A DNA stretch of 64,000 nt from Tetraselmis striata. Taxonomy: Eukaryota > Chlorophyta > Chlorodendrophyceae > Chlorodendrales > Chlorodendraceae. Location: the NCBI GenBank assembly GCA_006384855.1, contig VCJN01002566.1:62001-126000 (forward strand), given 5' to 3'. The notes beneath the pieces are model-generated. The model was given only the letters and a program-made list of their open reading frames with translations. It ran no database searches and was not told the DNA's origin. Positions 1-10,508 of this stretch are shown here, piece by piece. A program made the position numbers and the translations under genes. Every line of letters starts with the position of its first letter. Position 1 is the first letter of the stretch.

Positions 1-958
1 ACAGACGAAGGTGCTAGGAACCTGTATGTAGTTAGTTGTGTGTTACTAAAATAGCGACGGGCCGCGGGTTAGGACCGCACACGTCGATTTTAGTATTAGT
101 CTAGTTGTTACACGCAGCACAAGTGGCGGGAATTGGAATCAATACGCAGCGCACGGAATGACGGAAACCAGCGACTATAAATAGGCCGGCAAAACCACCG
201 CCGGGCCAGTCACCCAGGTTACCGGCATTCCGGTATTGTAAGAATCCCTTTTCCCAAATCTCCGCTCATTATTCCTGGCCGTAGTGTGGAATAACGATCC
301 AATGGGCCCTCGACTCAGCTCCTGCTTTAGGACTATCTACGGCTAGACGACTATTCGGCCTAAGTCCTAAGGGGGCTGTAACAGCTGCTCCGGCAGCGCG
401 TCGCCCCGCTCAAGGTGAAGGATCAAGGCACAGGTCTTGGCCTGCTGGCCGGGTTTCTTGCGGTGCACTACCGCCCGCAACTCTGCTAGCGAAGCATCCC
501 GGCGGAGGTGGTCCACCGACGACTCGCGGCCTCGGCCGCATGCCCTCGGCGGTCCACCCGCCGGCGAGTTGACGCTGCTGGTTTTTCGGCCGTACTACCG
601 GCCCGCCGGGCTACATGAGCGGCTGTCCGGAGGCGCCATGTGTCCCGGGGAACGGTGCGGGGCGGAGAGATCTCTCGCCGCCGGGGAAATAAACGGGCGG
701 GCTGGCTGGGTGTCGGGCCGGCTGGGTATCGGCTGCCGCCGCTGTTGCGGTCAGCTCAGTCGTCGGGGAGGGGGTCCCCTGCTGCCGCTGCCGCCGGAAG
801 GCTGGATGCCAATAGCTCCTCATCGAGGCCCGGGGGTTCTTCGTCCATGTCGTCATGGTTCGAACCTCCCGGTGTGAATGCGCGGCCCGGCAGCTCTACT
901 TCGTCACGCCGATCACGACGCTGGCGCGCAATGCGATCGTGTTGTTGTGAGTCGGCAT
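1..958. other. No confident gene; GC-rich left flank
   Basis: Several overlapping open frames occur on both strands, as expected in GC-rich DNA, and none matches a family I recognise. The best minus-strand frame (about 762-950) is acidic and proline-rich, ends in an alanine run and could be the tail of the decayed ORF described at 959-1127. No RNA gene or clear promoter is visible. Confidence 0.4.
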
Positions 959-1127
959 AGCTAGGCCACCGCCCGTGACGGGAAGTCCGCGCGTGGATCA
1001 TTATCGGAGGTTTTTGTTTCTAGCAAGCCGCTGCCGTGGGAGTCTAAGGTTACGAGGGTGAACAAGACGCCATGTTCCTCGCCGTGGGCCGGGGCGCGCA
1101 GCAGGTTTGGGCGGCGTTCACGATGGA
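959..1127 (-). pseudogene. 3' part of a decayed ORF interrupted by the TIR element
   Basis: A minus-strand frame stays open here and ends in TAG at its left edge. Its product has an ordinary mixed composition (for example HGEEHGVLFTLVTLDSHG) rather than the Arg/Pro/Gly composition of shadow frames. If the mobile element (1138-7351) and one copy of its 10-bp flank are ignored, the frame continues without a stop into the minus-strand sequence at 7362 and beyond. I infer that the element split one older ORF. The family is unknown; the right-hand part has the look of a retroelement gag. Confidence 0.4.
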
Positions 1128-1137
1128 GTAGCCGCGC
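1128..1137 (+). repeat. Target-site duplication, left copy
   Basis: The 10-mer GTAGCCGCGC lies directly outside the left terminal inverted repeat and recurs at 7352-7361 directly outside the right one. An exact 10-bp direct duplication at both borders is the usual footprint of a cut-and-paste DNA transposon and defines the element's ends. Confidence 0.7.
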
Positions 1138-1197
1138 GGAAAAAGGGCAAATATCGAGTCAAAATGGGGACATTTACGGACTCGAAAATGTGCCCCC
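1138..1197 (+). repeat. Left terminal inverted repeat
   Basis: The segment from 1144 to 1197 matches the reverse complement of 7289-7345 with one substitution and one single-base gap. Within it, ACATTT and AAATGT face each other, so the repeat can also fold on itself. Confidence 0.75.
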
Positions 1198-1201
1198 CTT
1201 A

Positions 1202-1242
1202 ACTCGGTTTTTGCACCCCCCAAGGGGGTGCAAAAACTGAGT
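1202..1242. repeat. Sub-terminal hairpin of the TIR element
   Basis: Arms 1202-1220 and 1224-1242 are complementary over 19 bp with one mismatch around a 3-nt loop. It sits just inside the left TIR. The right end has a comparable hairpin at 7247-7267, so paired sub-terminal hairpins look like a design feature of this element. Confidence 0.7.
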
Positions 1243-2046
1243 AACGCCCAATACCGTACGAATGTACTGTGAAACTGGCCTTTCACACATTCTTGCCAAC
1301 ATTGTACGAGGTACCCTTCACCTATACTGCACTATGTACTACGCATCTGTCCACCGCCCCTTGACGAGATGCGTCGCTACCAGTCCATGCTAACCGTTTT
1401 TGCCTCGAATGCTACTCCGTCGCTGTGCTTTTCACTCTTCTATCACTCGCAAGCACCCTCGCGCTTTTGTTTAGGGAGGCATCTTCACGCATCTTGGTTC
1501 ACAAAAGCATGGCAGACCATCCTCGCAAAGGAAAACGCACCTCTGCCCGGTTGAAGACTCCGGTGGCGGGGGCATCTGCAGCTGCGCTTGGTTTCGAGCC
1601 AACGACGGCTCCCGACGCACTACTAGTGACCCCCATGGCGCAAGATTCTCCGCAGATGCACTTGCGTTCGGGCAGGAGGGCGTGTCAGGCTCCAATACCC
1701 ACGACTCAGCCCAAAAGGCCCCCGCAACCGAGCGGTGGGCAACATCGGAGCGGACCGCCATGGCCTTGGTACGGCGGAGATTCGCAGCCTTTGGCCGAGC
1801 CGGGGCCTCAGCCTAACCCCCAGCCTCGAGGCGTGCCACCTTTGGACCCACTCCCCGGAGCGACTCCAACGGTACGCGGACTCGCATCTTCGTTAGCATA
1901 ACTCATCTCGGCGCCGTGGGCTGCGTTAAGCGCACCTCGCCATCGCGCATCTCAGGGATCTCAACCCACGCAGACCGATGTCGAACAGTCTGGAGCCGGT
2001 CTAGGTGAACCTTTGGCCACGATTCATGAGGATGAGCACGGACATG

Positions 2047-2100
2047 AAGAGGAGGAGGAGGAGGAGGAGGAGAAGGAGGAGGAGGAGGAGGAGGAGGAGG
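2047..2100 (+). repeat. (GAG)n trinucleotide run
   Basis: An almost pure GAG/AAG array. In one plus frame it would encode a poly-Glu stretch; there is no independent evidence that this frame is translated. Confidence 0.8.
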
Positions 2101-2119
2101 GGCCCATTACTGTCGGAGG

Positions 2120-2530
2120 GTGTCCGCCTTGACAAACGAGCTCCGCCACAAGCGCCACAAGTGGGAGCAAAATGGTAACCCCTCGCCCCTTGTCAACAAA
2201 ACCTCAAACGTGTGCGCATCTTCGCGCGTGAGGGAAAAGATTCTCACACGCCCCCCCTCCCTACATAGACCATCTCCACGACCCCCCTTCAACAAGAAGC
2301 GCCACTTGTCGACCCAATGCTCGGCGAAAACTGTGAAACACTGTGGCTACTCGATTCGCAGCGTGCGCGAATGGCACAACGACTACGAGATGCGGCGCGG
2401 CATTCAACAAATCAAGAACAAACGCTTCACGAAGTCCACCAACACCTGCCAGCCCTGCCAAGGCAGCTCGGCACCCCGCACCGTCTTGGTCGACAACCGC
2501 TACTACCAGGTCGTAGCGGCAACTCGTTAG
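2120..2530 (+). pseudogene. Unknown element ORF fragment, partly duplicated within the element
   Basis: The second half of this frame has an ordinary protein composition (CGYSIRSVREWHNDYEMRRG, then a C-x2-C pair in NTCQPCQ). Almost the same peptide is encoded at 6752-6870 (CGYSIRTVRDWRNDNEMRRG). Retention of the reading frame between the two copies suggests it once encoded protein. The following text (VDNRYYQVV) recurs at 5022 and 6928. I do not recognise the family; a DNA-binding or nuclease exon of the element's lost transposase is possible but unproven. Confidence 0.35.
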
Positions 2531-2860
2531 GCTGGCGGGTCCTCCAAGCCCGCATCTCAACCACCGCCAGCGGGGTCCGGTGGAGATGGTTCCCAAAACG
2601 GCGCTGCAGCAGGTCTCCTCGAGCGTCGAGCAGCTCCGCCCCTCCCCCAAGCAAGCTTGGTCCCTCGGTGACTGCCAAGCCGCCGAGTGAGCCTCAGCCT
2701 TCGAGAGCGACGAAGCGCTCGCACGGTGCGTTGAGCACAGCAGGCAAGACCACTTTGTCGCCCATGAAGCTGCGTAGGAAGCGTTCCGAGAAGCGCGGGC
2801 CGAGTCCTCCTTTGAAGATGGCGAAAGAATTGGAGGCCGACGACCCCCTAAGCCGAAACG
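2304..2860 (+). repeat. Internal duplicated block, copy 1
   Basis: The block around the YYQVV-coding stretch and the following Ser/Pro-rich text recurs at 4988-5420 and, shortened, at 6750-7075. All copies have the same orientation, so the element grew by internal segmental duplication. Confidence 0.7.
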
Positions 2861-3581
2861 CGAAACCCGGTCAAGCCGCCAGGCGCCTTCGGGTGCCGAT
2901 GCTGGAAGTCGCCTTGCCACATCTTCCCATGGCGGTGCCCCATCTCTGCGTCCCCGACCCACATCTCCGCCCAAAAAGCCCCCATCTCGGGACGCAAAGC
3001 CCGTAACGCCGCATGCGCGGACATCTCGGCCTCCTACTAAATGTATCTCTCGTGTACAAACCCGTGTATTGTCGCTCATAGCTCTACTTGTAACGCTGCC
3101 CTGTCCAAGGAGCCCTTTGTCGTTGTCACGTCGCCTTGGTTCACTCACCTGGATGTCCTCCTACCGTTGCTGGCGGCCTCCAAGGCGGAAATCTATCGCG
3201 TGCAGATTCCGAGCACCTACTTGACGCAAGGGCCCCTCCCGAATGATCTACCTCGACAGCCTGTTGACAGCGAATCGTGTACTTTTCATCGCGTCAAAGC
3301 ACCCAAGAAACCCCGAAACCAACGGACGCGCCTTGTGGTTGGTCGTCGGAAGAGATTCGGCGACTTTTAGAGCGCACCTCTCGGAGCACCTCGGCAAGCA
3401 ACGTGAGTTCGTGTCTGGTCCGTGACAAGGGATTCATGCAGCTTGAAATTCGCAGCCATAGCTCCCTAGACAATACCTCATTAATCATAGTCAACGATCA
3501 TAACAAATCATTCTCAACCGCAGATAAGAGTTGAATCGACTCCTGTCCGTCGATTTCACAAACCGCACTTCCTTTGCTAGC

Positions 3582-3698
3582 GCGGCCGGGGCAGCGGGGC
3601 GCCAACGCGCCGCGGCCGGGGCAGCGGGGCGCCAACGCGCCGCGGGCCGCGCAGCGGGGCGCCAACGCGCCGCGGGCCGCGTTGGCGCCGCGGGCGGC
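3582..3698 (+). repeat. 30-bp GC-rich minisatellite
   Basis: About three and a half units of 30 bp built on GGCCGGGGCAGCGGGGCGCC followed by AACGCGCCGC, the last ones degenerate. The same unit in reverse complement forms the array at 19653-19794, so the two distant arrays share an origin. Confidence 0.8.
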
Positions 3699-3710
3699 GC
3701 ATGTTGGTGA

Positions 3711-4975
3711 TTAATGCAGCCCCGCATACTTATAAATGGTTTGCAGCCATCCAGGCAATCAAAGCATGCTTAAAGGCAGCATCTGCGGTGCAGCGCTGCA
3801 GCAATCTGCGGCGTGTTGCCAGCAAATATCAAGCATTAGCCCTACTGCCTTGCAATCCGTATAGTATCGTCAAGCAGGTGCGTGTTTATATCCCTTTCAT
3901 GCCATGCAGCCCCGCATACTTATAAATGGTTTGCAGCCATCCAGGCAATTAAAACATGCCTTAAGGCAGCATCTGCGGTGCAGCGCTGCAGCAATCTGCG
4001 GCGTGCCGCCAGAAAATATAAGGTATTAGCCGTACTGCCTTGCAATCTGTATAGTATCGTCAAGCCGGTGCGTGTTCACATCCCTTCTATGCAATGCAGC
4101 CCCGCATATTAATAAATGGGTTGCAGCCATCTAGGCAAATGGCTGCAGCACTCTGCGGTGTGCCGCCAGCAAATATAAGGTATTAGCCGTACTGCCATGC
4201 AATCTGCATAGTATCGTCAAGCCGATGCGTGTTCACATCCCTTTCATGCCATGCAGCCCTGCACACTAATAAATGGGTTGCAGCCATCCAGGCGATTAAA
4301 ACATGCCTTAAGGCAGCATCTGCGGTGCAGCGCTGCAGCAATCTGCGGCGTGCCGCCAGCAAATATAAGGTATTAGCCGTACTGCCTTGCAATTTGTATA
4401 GTATCGTCAAGCCGGTGCGTGTTCACATCCCTGCCATGCCATGCAGCCCCGCATACGAAATGGTCTGCAGCCATCTAGGCAAATGGCTGCAGCAATCTGC
4501 GGCGTGCCGCCAGCAAATATCAGGCATTAGTGGTACTGCCTTGCAAAACTGTATAGTATCGTCAAGCCGGTGCGTGTTCACATCCCTTCTATGCCATACA
4601 GCCCCGCATACTAAATAATTTGCAGCCATCTAGACAATTACAGCATGCCTTAAGGCAGCATCTGCGGTTCAGTGCTGCAGCAATCTGCGGCGTGCCGCAA
4701 GCAAATATCATGCATTAGTGGTACTGCCTTGCAAATCTGTATAGTATCGTCAAGCCGGTGCGTGTTCACATCCCTGCTATGCCATGCAGCCCCGCATACT
4801 AAATGGTTTGCAGCCATCTAGACAATTAGAGCACGCCTTAAGGCAGCATCTGCGGTGCAGCGCTGCAGCAATCTGCGGCGTGCCGCGAGCAAATACCAGG
4901 CATTAGTGGTACTGACTTGCAATCTGTATTGTATTGTAAAGCATATGGGCAAGTAAATCCCCTTTTATCATAAAA
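3711..4975 (+). repeat. 190/157-bp satellite array, seven units
   Basis: The marker GCAGCCCCGCAT recurs (with small changes) at about 3716, 3906, 4096, 4253, 4443, 4598 and 4786. Spacings alternate roughly between 190 and 157 bp; the short units lack about 33 bp around the ATTAAAACATGCCTTAAGGC segment. Every unit contains CTGCAGCAATCTGCGGCGTG. Long open frames run through it only because the unit happens to lack stops, so I treat it as non-coding. Confidence 0.85.
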
Positions 4976-4987
4976 TCCTCATACTGG

Positions 4988-5560
4988 AAGGTTGCCGAGC
5001 CAGCTCTTTACCCCCCACCGTCTTGGTCGACGATCGCTACTACCAGGTCGTAGCGGCGCCGCGTCAGGCTGGCGGGTCCTCCAAGCCCGCATCTCAACCG
5101 CCGCCACCGGGGTCCGGCGGAGATGGCTCCCAAAACGGCGCTGCAGCAGGTCTCTTGATAGAGCTTCGAGCAGCTCCGCCCCTCCCCCGAGCAGGCTTGG
5201 TCCCTCGGAGACTGCCAAGCCGCCGAGTGAGCCTCAGCCTTCGAGAGCGACGAAGCGCCCGCACGGTGCGTTGAGCACGGGAGGCAAGAGCAGCTTGTCG
5301 CCCATTAAGCTGCGCAAGAAGCATTCCAAGGAGCGCGGGCCGAGTCCTCCTCCAAGATGGCGATAGAGTTGGAGGACGACGACCCTTCCAGGCGCCTAAG
5401 CCGAAACGCGAAGCCACGTCAAGCCATCAGGCGCCTTCGGGTGCCGCTGGTGGGAGTCGCAGGGCCATATCTTCCCGTGGCGGTGCCGCATCTCCGCCTC
5501 CCCGACCCGCGTCTCCGCCTATGGAGGCAAGAGCAGCAGCTTGTCGCCCATTAAGCTGCG
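4988..5560 (+). repeat. Internal duplicated block, copy 2
   Basis: Repeats the 2470-2990 block (AGCGGCGCCGCGTCAGGCTG and surrounding text) directly after the satellite array. The downstream GGCAAGAGCAGC/TTGTCGCCCATTAAGCTGCG stretch appears twice within this block, near 5282 and 5526. Confidence 0.7.
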
Positions 5561-5605
5561 CAAGAAGCATTCCAAGAAGCGTGGGCCGACTCCTCCTTTT
5601 GGAAG

Positions 5606-6700
5606 AGCCTCAGGCCACCGCTGGCAACAATGACGAGCAAGAGATGCAGAGGGTGGAGATAGATAAGTGTGAGGGTGGGATTACCCGCATCTCGACAGCA
5701 AGAGCAGGTGAACGCCCGCATCTCTCGCGTAAAAACCCGTGTACTGTCGCTCCTAGCTCTTTTAACGACGAGACGCTTTTCCAAACCCGACTCCAGTGCG
5801 TCGTGGAACCTTGTCTTACAGGTGGTTACGCCGAGAGAGATGCGGTAATGAAACCCGGAGGCCCACTTTGAGGACGACAAGTACATCCTCGTGTCAGTCT
5901 TGCCAGCGGTGGGTGAGGCCACCGCTGGCAAGACTGACGAGCAAGAGATACATAGGGTGGAGAGATTTTACCGTGACGGTGGGGGTACCGCATCTCCGCA
6001 GGTGAACGCCCGCACCTCTCGCGTAAAAACCCGTGTACTGTCGCTCCTAGCTCTTGTAACGACGAGACGCTTTTCCAAACCCGACTTCTGTGCGTCGTGG
6101 AACCATGTCTTACAAACGGTTGCGCCGAGAGAGATGCGGCACTGGAACCCGGAGGCCCACATTGGGGACGACAAGTACATCCTCGCGCCAGTCTTGCCTC
6201 CGGCCACCGCTGGCAAGACTGACGAGCAAGAGATGCAAAGGGTGGAGAGATTTACCGTGAGGGTGGGATTACCCGCACCTCGGCAGCAAGAGCAGGTGAA
6301 CGCCCGCATCTCTCGCGTAAAAACCCGTGTACTGTCGCTCCTAGCTCTTGTAACGACGAGACGCTTTTCCAAACCCGACTTCTGTGCGTCGTAGAACCAT
6401 GTCGTACAGACGGTTGCGCCGAGAGAGATGCGGCACTGGAACCCGGAGGCTCGCGTCAGTCTTGCCAGCTGTGGCTGAGGCCACCGCTGGCAAGACTGAC
6501 GAGCAAGAGATGCATAGGGTGGAGAGAGTCAACCGTGACGGTGGGGGTACCGCATCTCGGCAGCGGGGGCAGGTGAACGCCCGCATCTCGCGTAAAAACC
6601 CGTGTACTGTCGCTCCTAGCTCTTGTAACGATGAGACGCTTTTCCACACCCGGCTCCCGTGCGTCGTGGAACCTTGTCTTGCAGGCTGTTGCGCCGGACT
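5606..6700 (+). repeat. 280-300-bp tandem repeat, four units
   Basis: GACGAGCAAGAGAT recurs at about 5631, 5935, 6219 and 6498, giving spacings of about 304, 286 and 279 bp. Each unit carries CCACCGCTGGCAAGACTGAC near its start and TCGCGTAAAAACCCGTGTAC further on. A diverged single unit is visible at 3040-3100. Short peptides can be read through the units, but frames shift between copies. Confidence 0.8.
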
Positions 6701-6749
6701 TTTCCGTAGATTGGTGGTACGCTGCCGTGGATTCTGCCCTCTTCGGGGA

Positions 6750-7075
6750 GTGCCAGAGCAAGACTGTAAAACACTGTGGCTACTCGATTCGCACCGTGCG
6801 CGACTGGCGCAACGACAACGAGATGCGGCGCGGCATTCAACACATCAAGAAGCAACGCTTATTAAGTCCACCAACACCTGCTTGATCTGCCGAGCCGGGT
6901 CTCTAACCCCCCCCCCCCCCCCGTCTTAGTCGATGACCGCTACTACCAGGTCGTAGCGGCGCCGCGTCAGGCTGGCGGGTCCTCCAAGCCCGCATCTCAA
7001 CCACTGCCAGCGGGGTCTGGCGGAGATGGCTCCCAAAACGGCGGCGCTGCAGCAGGTCTCTTGGAGCTTCGAGCA
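6750..7075 (+). repeat. Internal duplicated block, copy 3 (shortened)
   Basis: Matches 2330-2650, including the CGYSIR-coding stretch and the block around VDDRYYQVV. A 16-nt poly-C tract at 6907-6922 replaces the corresponding text of copy 1. Confidence 0.7.
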
Positions 7076-7288
7076 GCGAGGAGTGAAATCCTTAACAGGG
7101 TGGGCCACCGTGGCGCGCAAAATGGCGCGAAGTAGCCCCACCACCTAGGTTGAGGCGGGTAGTACTTTACGCAGGAGAGGGCGCGAAGAGGACACGGCGA
7201 ATGGTCATTGTTAGTACTCTCGTATAGTTATAAATTGCACCTGAAATGTACCCAAAAAGTGGGTACATATACGAGTCTAAGCGATCAC

Positions 7289-7351
7289 GTGGGGGGCACA
7301 TTTTCGAGTCCGTAAATGTGCCCATTTTGACTCGATATTGCCCCCTGTACC
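7289..7351 (-). repeat. Right terminal inverted repeat
   Basis: Reverse complement of the left terminal repeat. The match runs from the element's last bases inward to the CCCCCC run next to position 7289. A 7-bp-arm hairpin, TGTACCC/GGGTACA, lies just inside at 7247-7267. Confidence 0.75.
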
Positions 7352-7361
7352 GTAGCCGCGC
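7352..7361 (+). repeat. Target-site duplication, right copy
   Basis: GTAGCCGCGC, identical to 1128-1137 and abutting the right terminal inverted repeat. Confidence 0.7.
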
Positions 7362-8880
7362 ACCCGACGCTATTGACTTGCATACGAGGATGGAATGGTG
7401 CGCGCGGCGCGTTCCCTCCTGGCTCGATCGCCGGCACGTTCTGCATGCGCGGGAAATCCGGGTGGTCCGGGTCCCGCTGTATGTGTATCCGGATTCGTCG
7501 GATATGCACCGCTACTATATGTCGCGATAGCCGACTCAAAAGCCGTCAAGAACAAGTGCGTATCTCGGATCGTAGCGGCATCAGCTCCCACCACGATGGC
7601 CATCTCCCCGTTCCGTCCCGACGGTCAGAGAGCGAACGAGTGTGGGTAGGCCACCGGGTCGAGGCCCTCGTCGGGGATGAGGTAGTGCTGGACAGCCGCG
7701 ATGCGTGCATGTCCCGTGTGCTCCCGGTTTTATCGGTACTCGAGGGCCCTACTTGCCACTGCAACAGCCAACTCCTCCTCCGTCAAGGGGGCAGAGGGGG
7801 GGGGGGGGGGGGGGGGTGGCGAGCTAGCGATCCATGCCAGAGAGCGAAAGGCGGCTTTCTAGAATATACCGAACTTTTTCCGGTCGGCACGCTCCGCCGT
7901 GGTGTTGTGGCCTATGCTCTTGCCGCTCGCCGCTGCCCCGTAATTGCAACTCTCTGCCCGCCCCCTCGCCCTTTTGGCCGGGGATGCAGAGGAGGGCGTC
8001 ATCCAAGTAGTAGGTCGCAAGGGCATGTGCATGCGCGGAGGCGAGCGAGCTGGACCTGGGCAAGCGTGGCTCCGGGCCGGGTTTTCGAAACAAACTTGAT
8101 CTCAACAACTATGGTGTTGGGGTGAGCCGGACCTCCGCGTCATGCGCTCGGTAAGCCGCGTCGTCTTAGAAGTCCCACAACGATGCGCTCGCTACGTTGC
8201 CCACCGTGGCTTCTAGCTCACGTGGCGCGGCTCGACGCCCCCTGAATCGCCTCGGTGTACGGGTCTTGAAGGGTCGTCGCCAGGTGTTGGGTGATCTCCT
8301 CCCCACGAGGCCCGACAGCTGAGGGCTGTCGAGCGACACGGTGTGGAGCATACGTTTGATGTCGCCCATCGGGTCTGCCGAGTATATCCGGGGCTGGATC
8401 GGTAGGAATTTCTTGTCGAGGAACAACTCTTGTACGGTTGTCCCCTCGTCCTCACGCGGCAGCTGCAGTTTCACCGACCCCGTCATGGTTGCGTGTGTCG
8501 TCTTCCTAGTCCCCGGCTTCCGAGCCTCCAGTGCCGGCAGCGACCTCGCGGAGCATAATCGGAGCTGGCCGGAGGCCGGAGTGTAGCCGGGCAATCTTTG
8601 CTTCCCGCCGCTTCTCGGTCTCGTTGCGGCTAGCAGCGTCGATTTGATGGCCGGGCGGCAGGCGCCCGCCGCCATGCCGCAGCGGCCCACTAAGAGCGGA
8701 CGACGATCCCGGGTGCGGCAGGCATATGGCGGCACCACCCACCTCCACGTGGTGGGCGCTGGTAACCGCAAAGACCTGTGCCCGGGTGGGTGCGGCAGGG
8801 GGCTGAAGGGGGTTGGCCGGCTGTGGCAGGTCCTCAGATCCTGCGACGACCGGGGAGTCAGCATACGCGGGGCTTTCCAA
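7362..8880 (-). pseudogene. Decayed gag-like ORF, 5' part of the interrupted ORF
   Basis: Minus-strand stretches with ordinary protein composition follow one another in different frames: about 8880-8520, about 8520-8300 (including VKLQLPREDEGTTVQELFLD and DPMGDIKRMLHTVSLDSPQL), about 8290-8200 (EEITQHLATTLQDPY, reached by a 1-nt shift) and about 7605-7470 (MAIVVGADAATIRDTHLFL). The shifts between them look like single-base indels. I infer one old ORF of gag type, but no zinc knuckle or named domain is seen. A 21-nt poly-G tract at 7796-7816 interrupts it. Confidence 0.4.
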
Positions 8881-10508
8881 ATACTACTCGTCGTCCCGGT
8901 AGCGCCTGCTGGCGCCTCCGGGCAGCAGCCATGTACGGAGGGTGCTTGAAAAAATCCATGTACGGCGTCGGCCTTGCGTCGGCCTCTCCGAACGAGATCC
9001 GCCTACGGGTGGGGAGGGGGGTGTGTATGACTCGGACGGGAGCAACCTACTCGCGAGGGTTGTTCGAAAAAACATCATGATTTCGTACCTCGGTACACCA
9101 CGTGACCGACTGCAACGGATATGGCGTAACCCCCCTTCCCACAACCACCCGTATGTCTTCCGCCTGCGAATCACTCGATACTCGGCTTAATACGGTGGAG
9201 TGCCCGTCAACCCCTTCGAAAACCCGGGAAACCCTCAGCCGCCCCGTGAGAACGGGCGAGGGCAGCGAGCGCAAGGGGAGCCCGGCACATAGAGGCGGGG
9301 CGGGCGTTCGAAGGCGGAGAGACCGGGCCTGGCAGTGACTCATCGGCAAGGAGACATGAACCGGAGTGCCCTGAGTAGGAAGTAGCGGCTAGGTAGCGGG
9401 AGGAGTAGTCATTTGGCGGCCAACAAGGTCTGACCTTGGACGGGTGGCTACAGCGACGAGCGCGCTGCGGCGGCAAGCGGCGCGCGGGCGAGCAAGACAT
9501 GCCTCCCGACCAGGCACGGAGCGACGACACACAAAGGGGGCGCGGGGGGGGGGGGGGGGGGGGGGGGGATCCTACCGCAAGAGCTCGGGCGGGCGAGATG
9601 GGGGCAGCATCGGCGGACCGCGGCCGAGGCCGGCGGACCGCCACAGCCGGCACGGTCGGGGGATCACCGCCGCGATTTGCGGTTAATTTTCAGCGATGGC
9701 GGCAGCTAGAGCCAATAATAAGACGCCGCGCGGCGATCATAAGTTGCGCGGTACCGGTGCATTGCTGATGTACATACATGAAAACCTTTCGGGGGCGAGG
9801 CGAGTACTGCATTCAGAATTCCCGTACTGCCAATTAGCGGTAGTCGCTCGTACTAGCGACTGCTCGTAGTTATATATGCAGAGAATAACACCGTTTATGA
9901 TCACGTGATGGAAGGAGCCGGGGCTTGTAAACGAAGGAGGATGGCATGAAGCTTGAGCTGTTCTTACACTATATTTGTGCTCCCTACTAGGGTTAGAGAT
10001 GCCATGCCCTAAGAACAACTCGGTCTGAGTGGCGGAGAGCATCATGCTAGCACGATGTAATCAATTGCAATTTCAAGTGGCCGGGCGGCGTTCACCGCAT
10101 CGTTCAGGATGAGCGACACAGTGGGCGACTCGGGATACCCTCTCGGCTCTCCCGTCACCGTCAAGTGTGGCGGGCGAGCCACTGGGCGGAGGTAGTGCGA
10201 CTTGGATCGCGGTGCCGTCGCGCCCGGGAAGTTTGGGCGGGGAAGGCGGGCTGAAGGGGCAGAACCTCGGGGGTTCCGGCCGCCGTGGCCAAGGAAAGTC
10301 CCGGCACGACCGGCTCCATGGGGTTCTGCATATCGTGCGTGGCCATCCATGCTGGCTGCTGTGACGATGGGGTTGCCGTTGGGATGCGGCGCCGCCATAT
10401 GCCGACGGGTGAAGTGGGGGAGGGGGGCATATGCTGGCGGCGGGCACTCTAGAGAGGCCACACTCCGCCGAAATATATCCACACGGGTTCCAACACGGGA
10501 ATAAAGTA
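8881..10508. other. No confident gene; contains a 25-nt poly-G tract and a dispersed repeat
   Basis: Only shadow frames are seen. A pure G run of about 25 nt lies at 9544-9568, and a dispersed repeat copy occupies about 9745-10070 (separate entry). The 10070-10500 stretch contains GC-rich minus-strand frames with Pro/His/Arg composition that I do not consider coding. Confidence 0.4.
9745..10070 (+). repeat. Dispersed repeat family B, copy 1
   Basis: Aligns with 35345-35690 over about 325 bp in the same orientation. Shared anchors include CCAATTAGC, GATCATGTGATGGAA/GATCACGTGATGGAA, GGGGCTTG(T/G)AAACGAA, TAGAGAT and GAACAACTC. A 75-bp fragment of the 3' end occurs at 51396-51472. The size and shared 3' end fit a SINE-like or MITE-like family, but no tail or inverted ends were identified. 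Confidence 0.65.

Larger units (their letters stand above)
1138..7351. mobile_element. 6.2-kb TIR DNA transposon-like element packed with tandem repeats
   Basis: The ends are inverted repeats of about 60 bp (1138-1197 and 7289-7351), nearly identical over the inner 54 positions, and are flanked by a 10-bp direct duplication. A 9-11-bp duplication and long TIRs starting GG fit Mutator-like elements best, but no transposase domain is recognisable, so this is probably a non-autonomous or decayed copy. Inside are an unknown ORF fragment (about 2120-2530) with partial duplicates at 4988 and 6752, a (GAG)n tract, a 30-bp minisatellite, a 190-bp satellite and a 280-300-bp tandem repeat. Each end also has a small perfect or near-perfect hairpin (1202-1242, 7247-7267). 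It interrupts an older minus-strand ORF. Confidence 0.7.

Noticed and set aside
3701-4629. Open frames encoding KWFAAIQAIKTCLKAASAVQ-type peptides in each satellite unit
   Set aside because: The frames follow from the 190-bp unit lacking stops in one phase. Both strands and several phases are equally open, and short units break the frame, so coding is unlikely.
3700-4975. CRISPR array
   Set aside because: Repeats are long, contiguous and lack unique spacers; this is satellite DNA in a eukaryotic context.
9436-9768. Gly-rich and Pro-rich 'proteins' across homopolymer tracts (also at 15.2, 17.2, 30.1 and 39.4 kb)
   Set aside because: Poly-G and poly-C simply translate as poly-Gly or poly-Pro; no flanking domain supports them.
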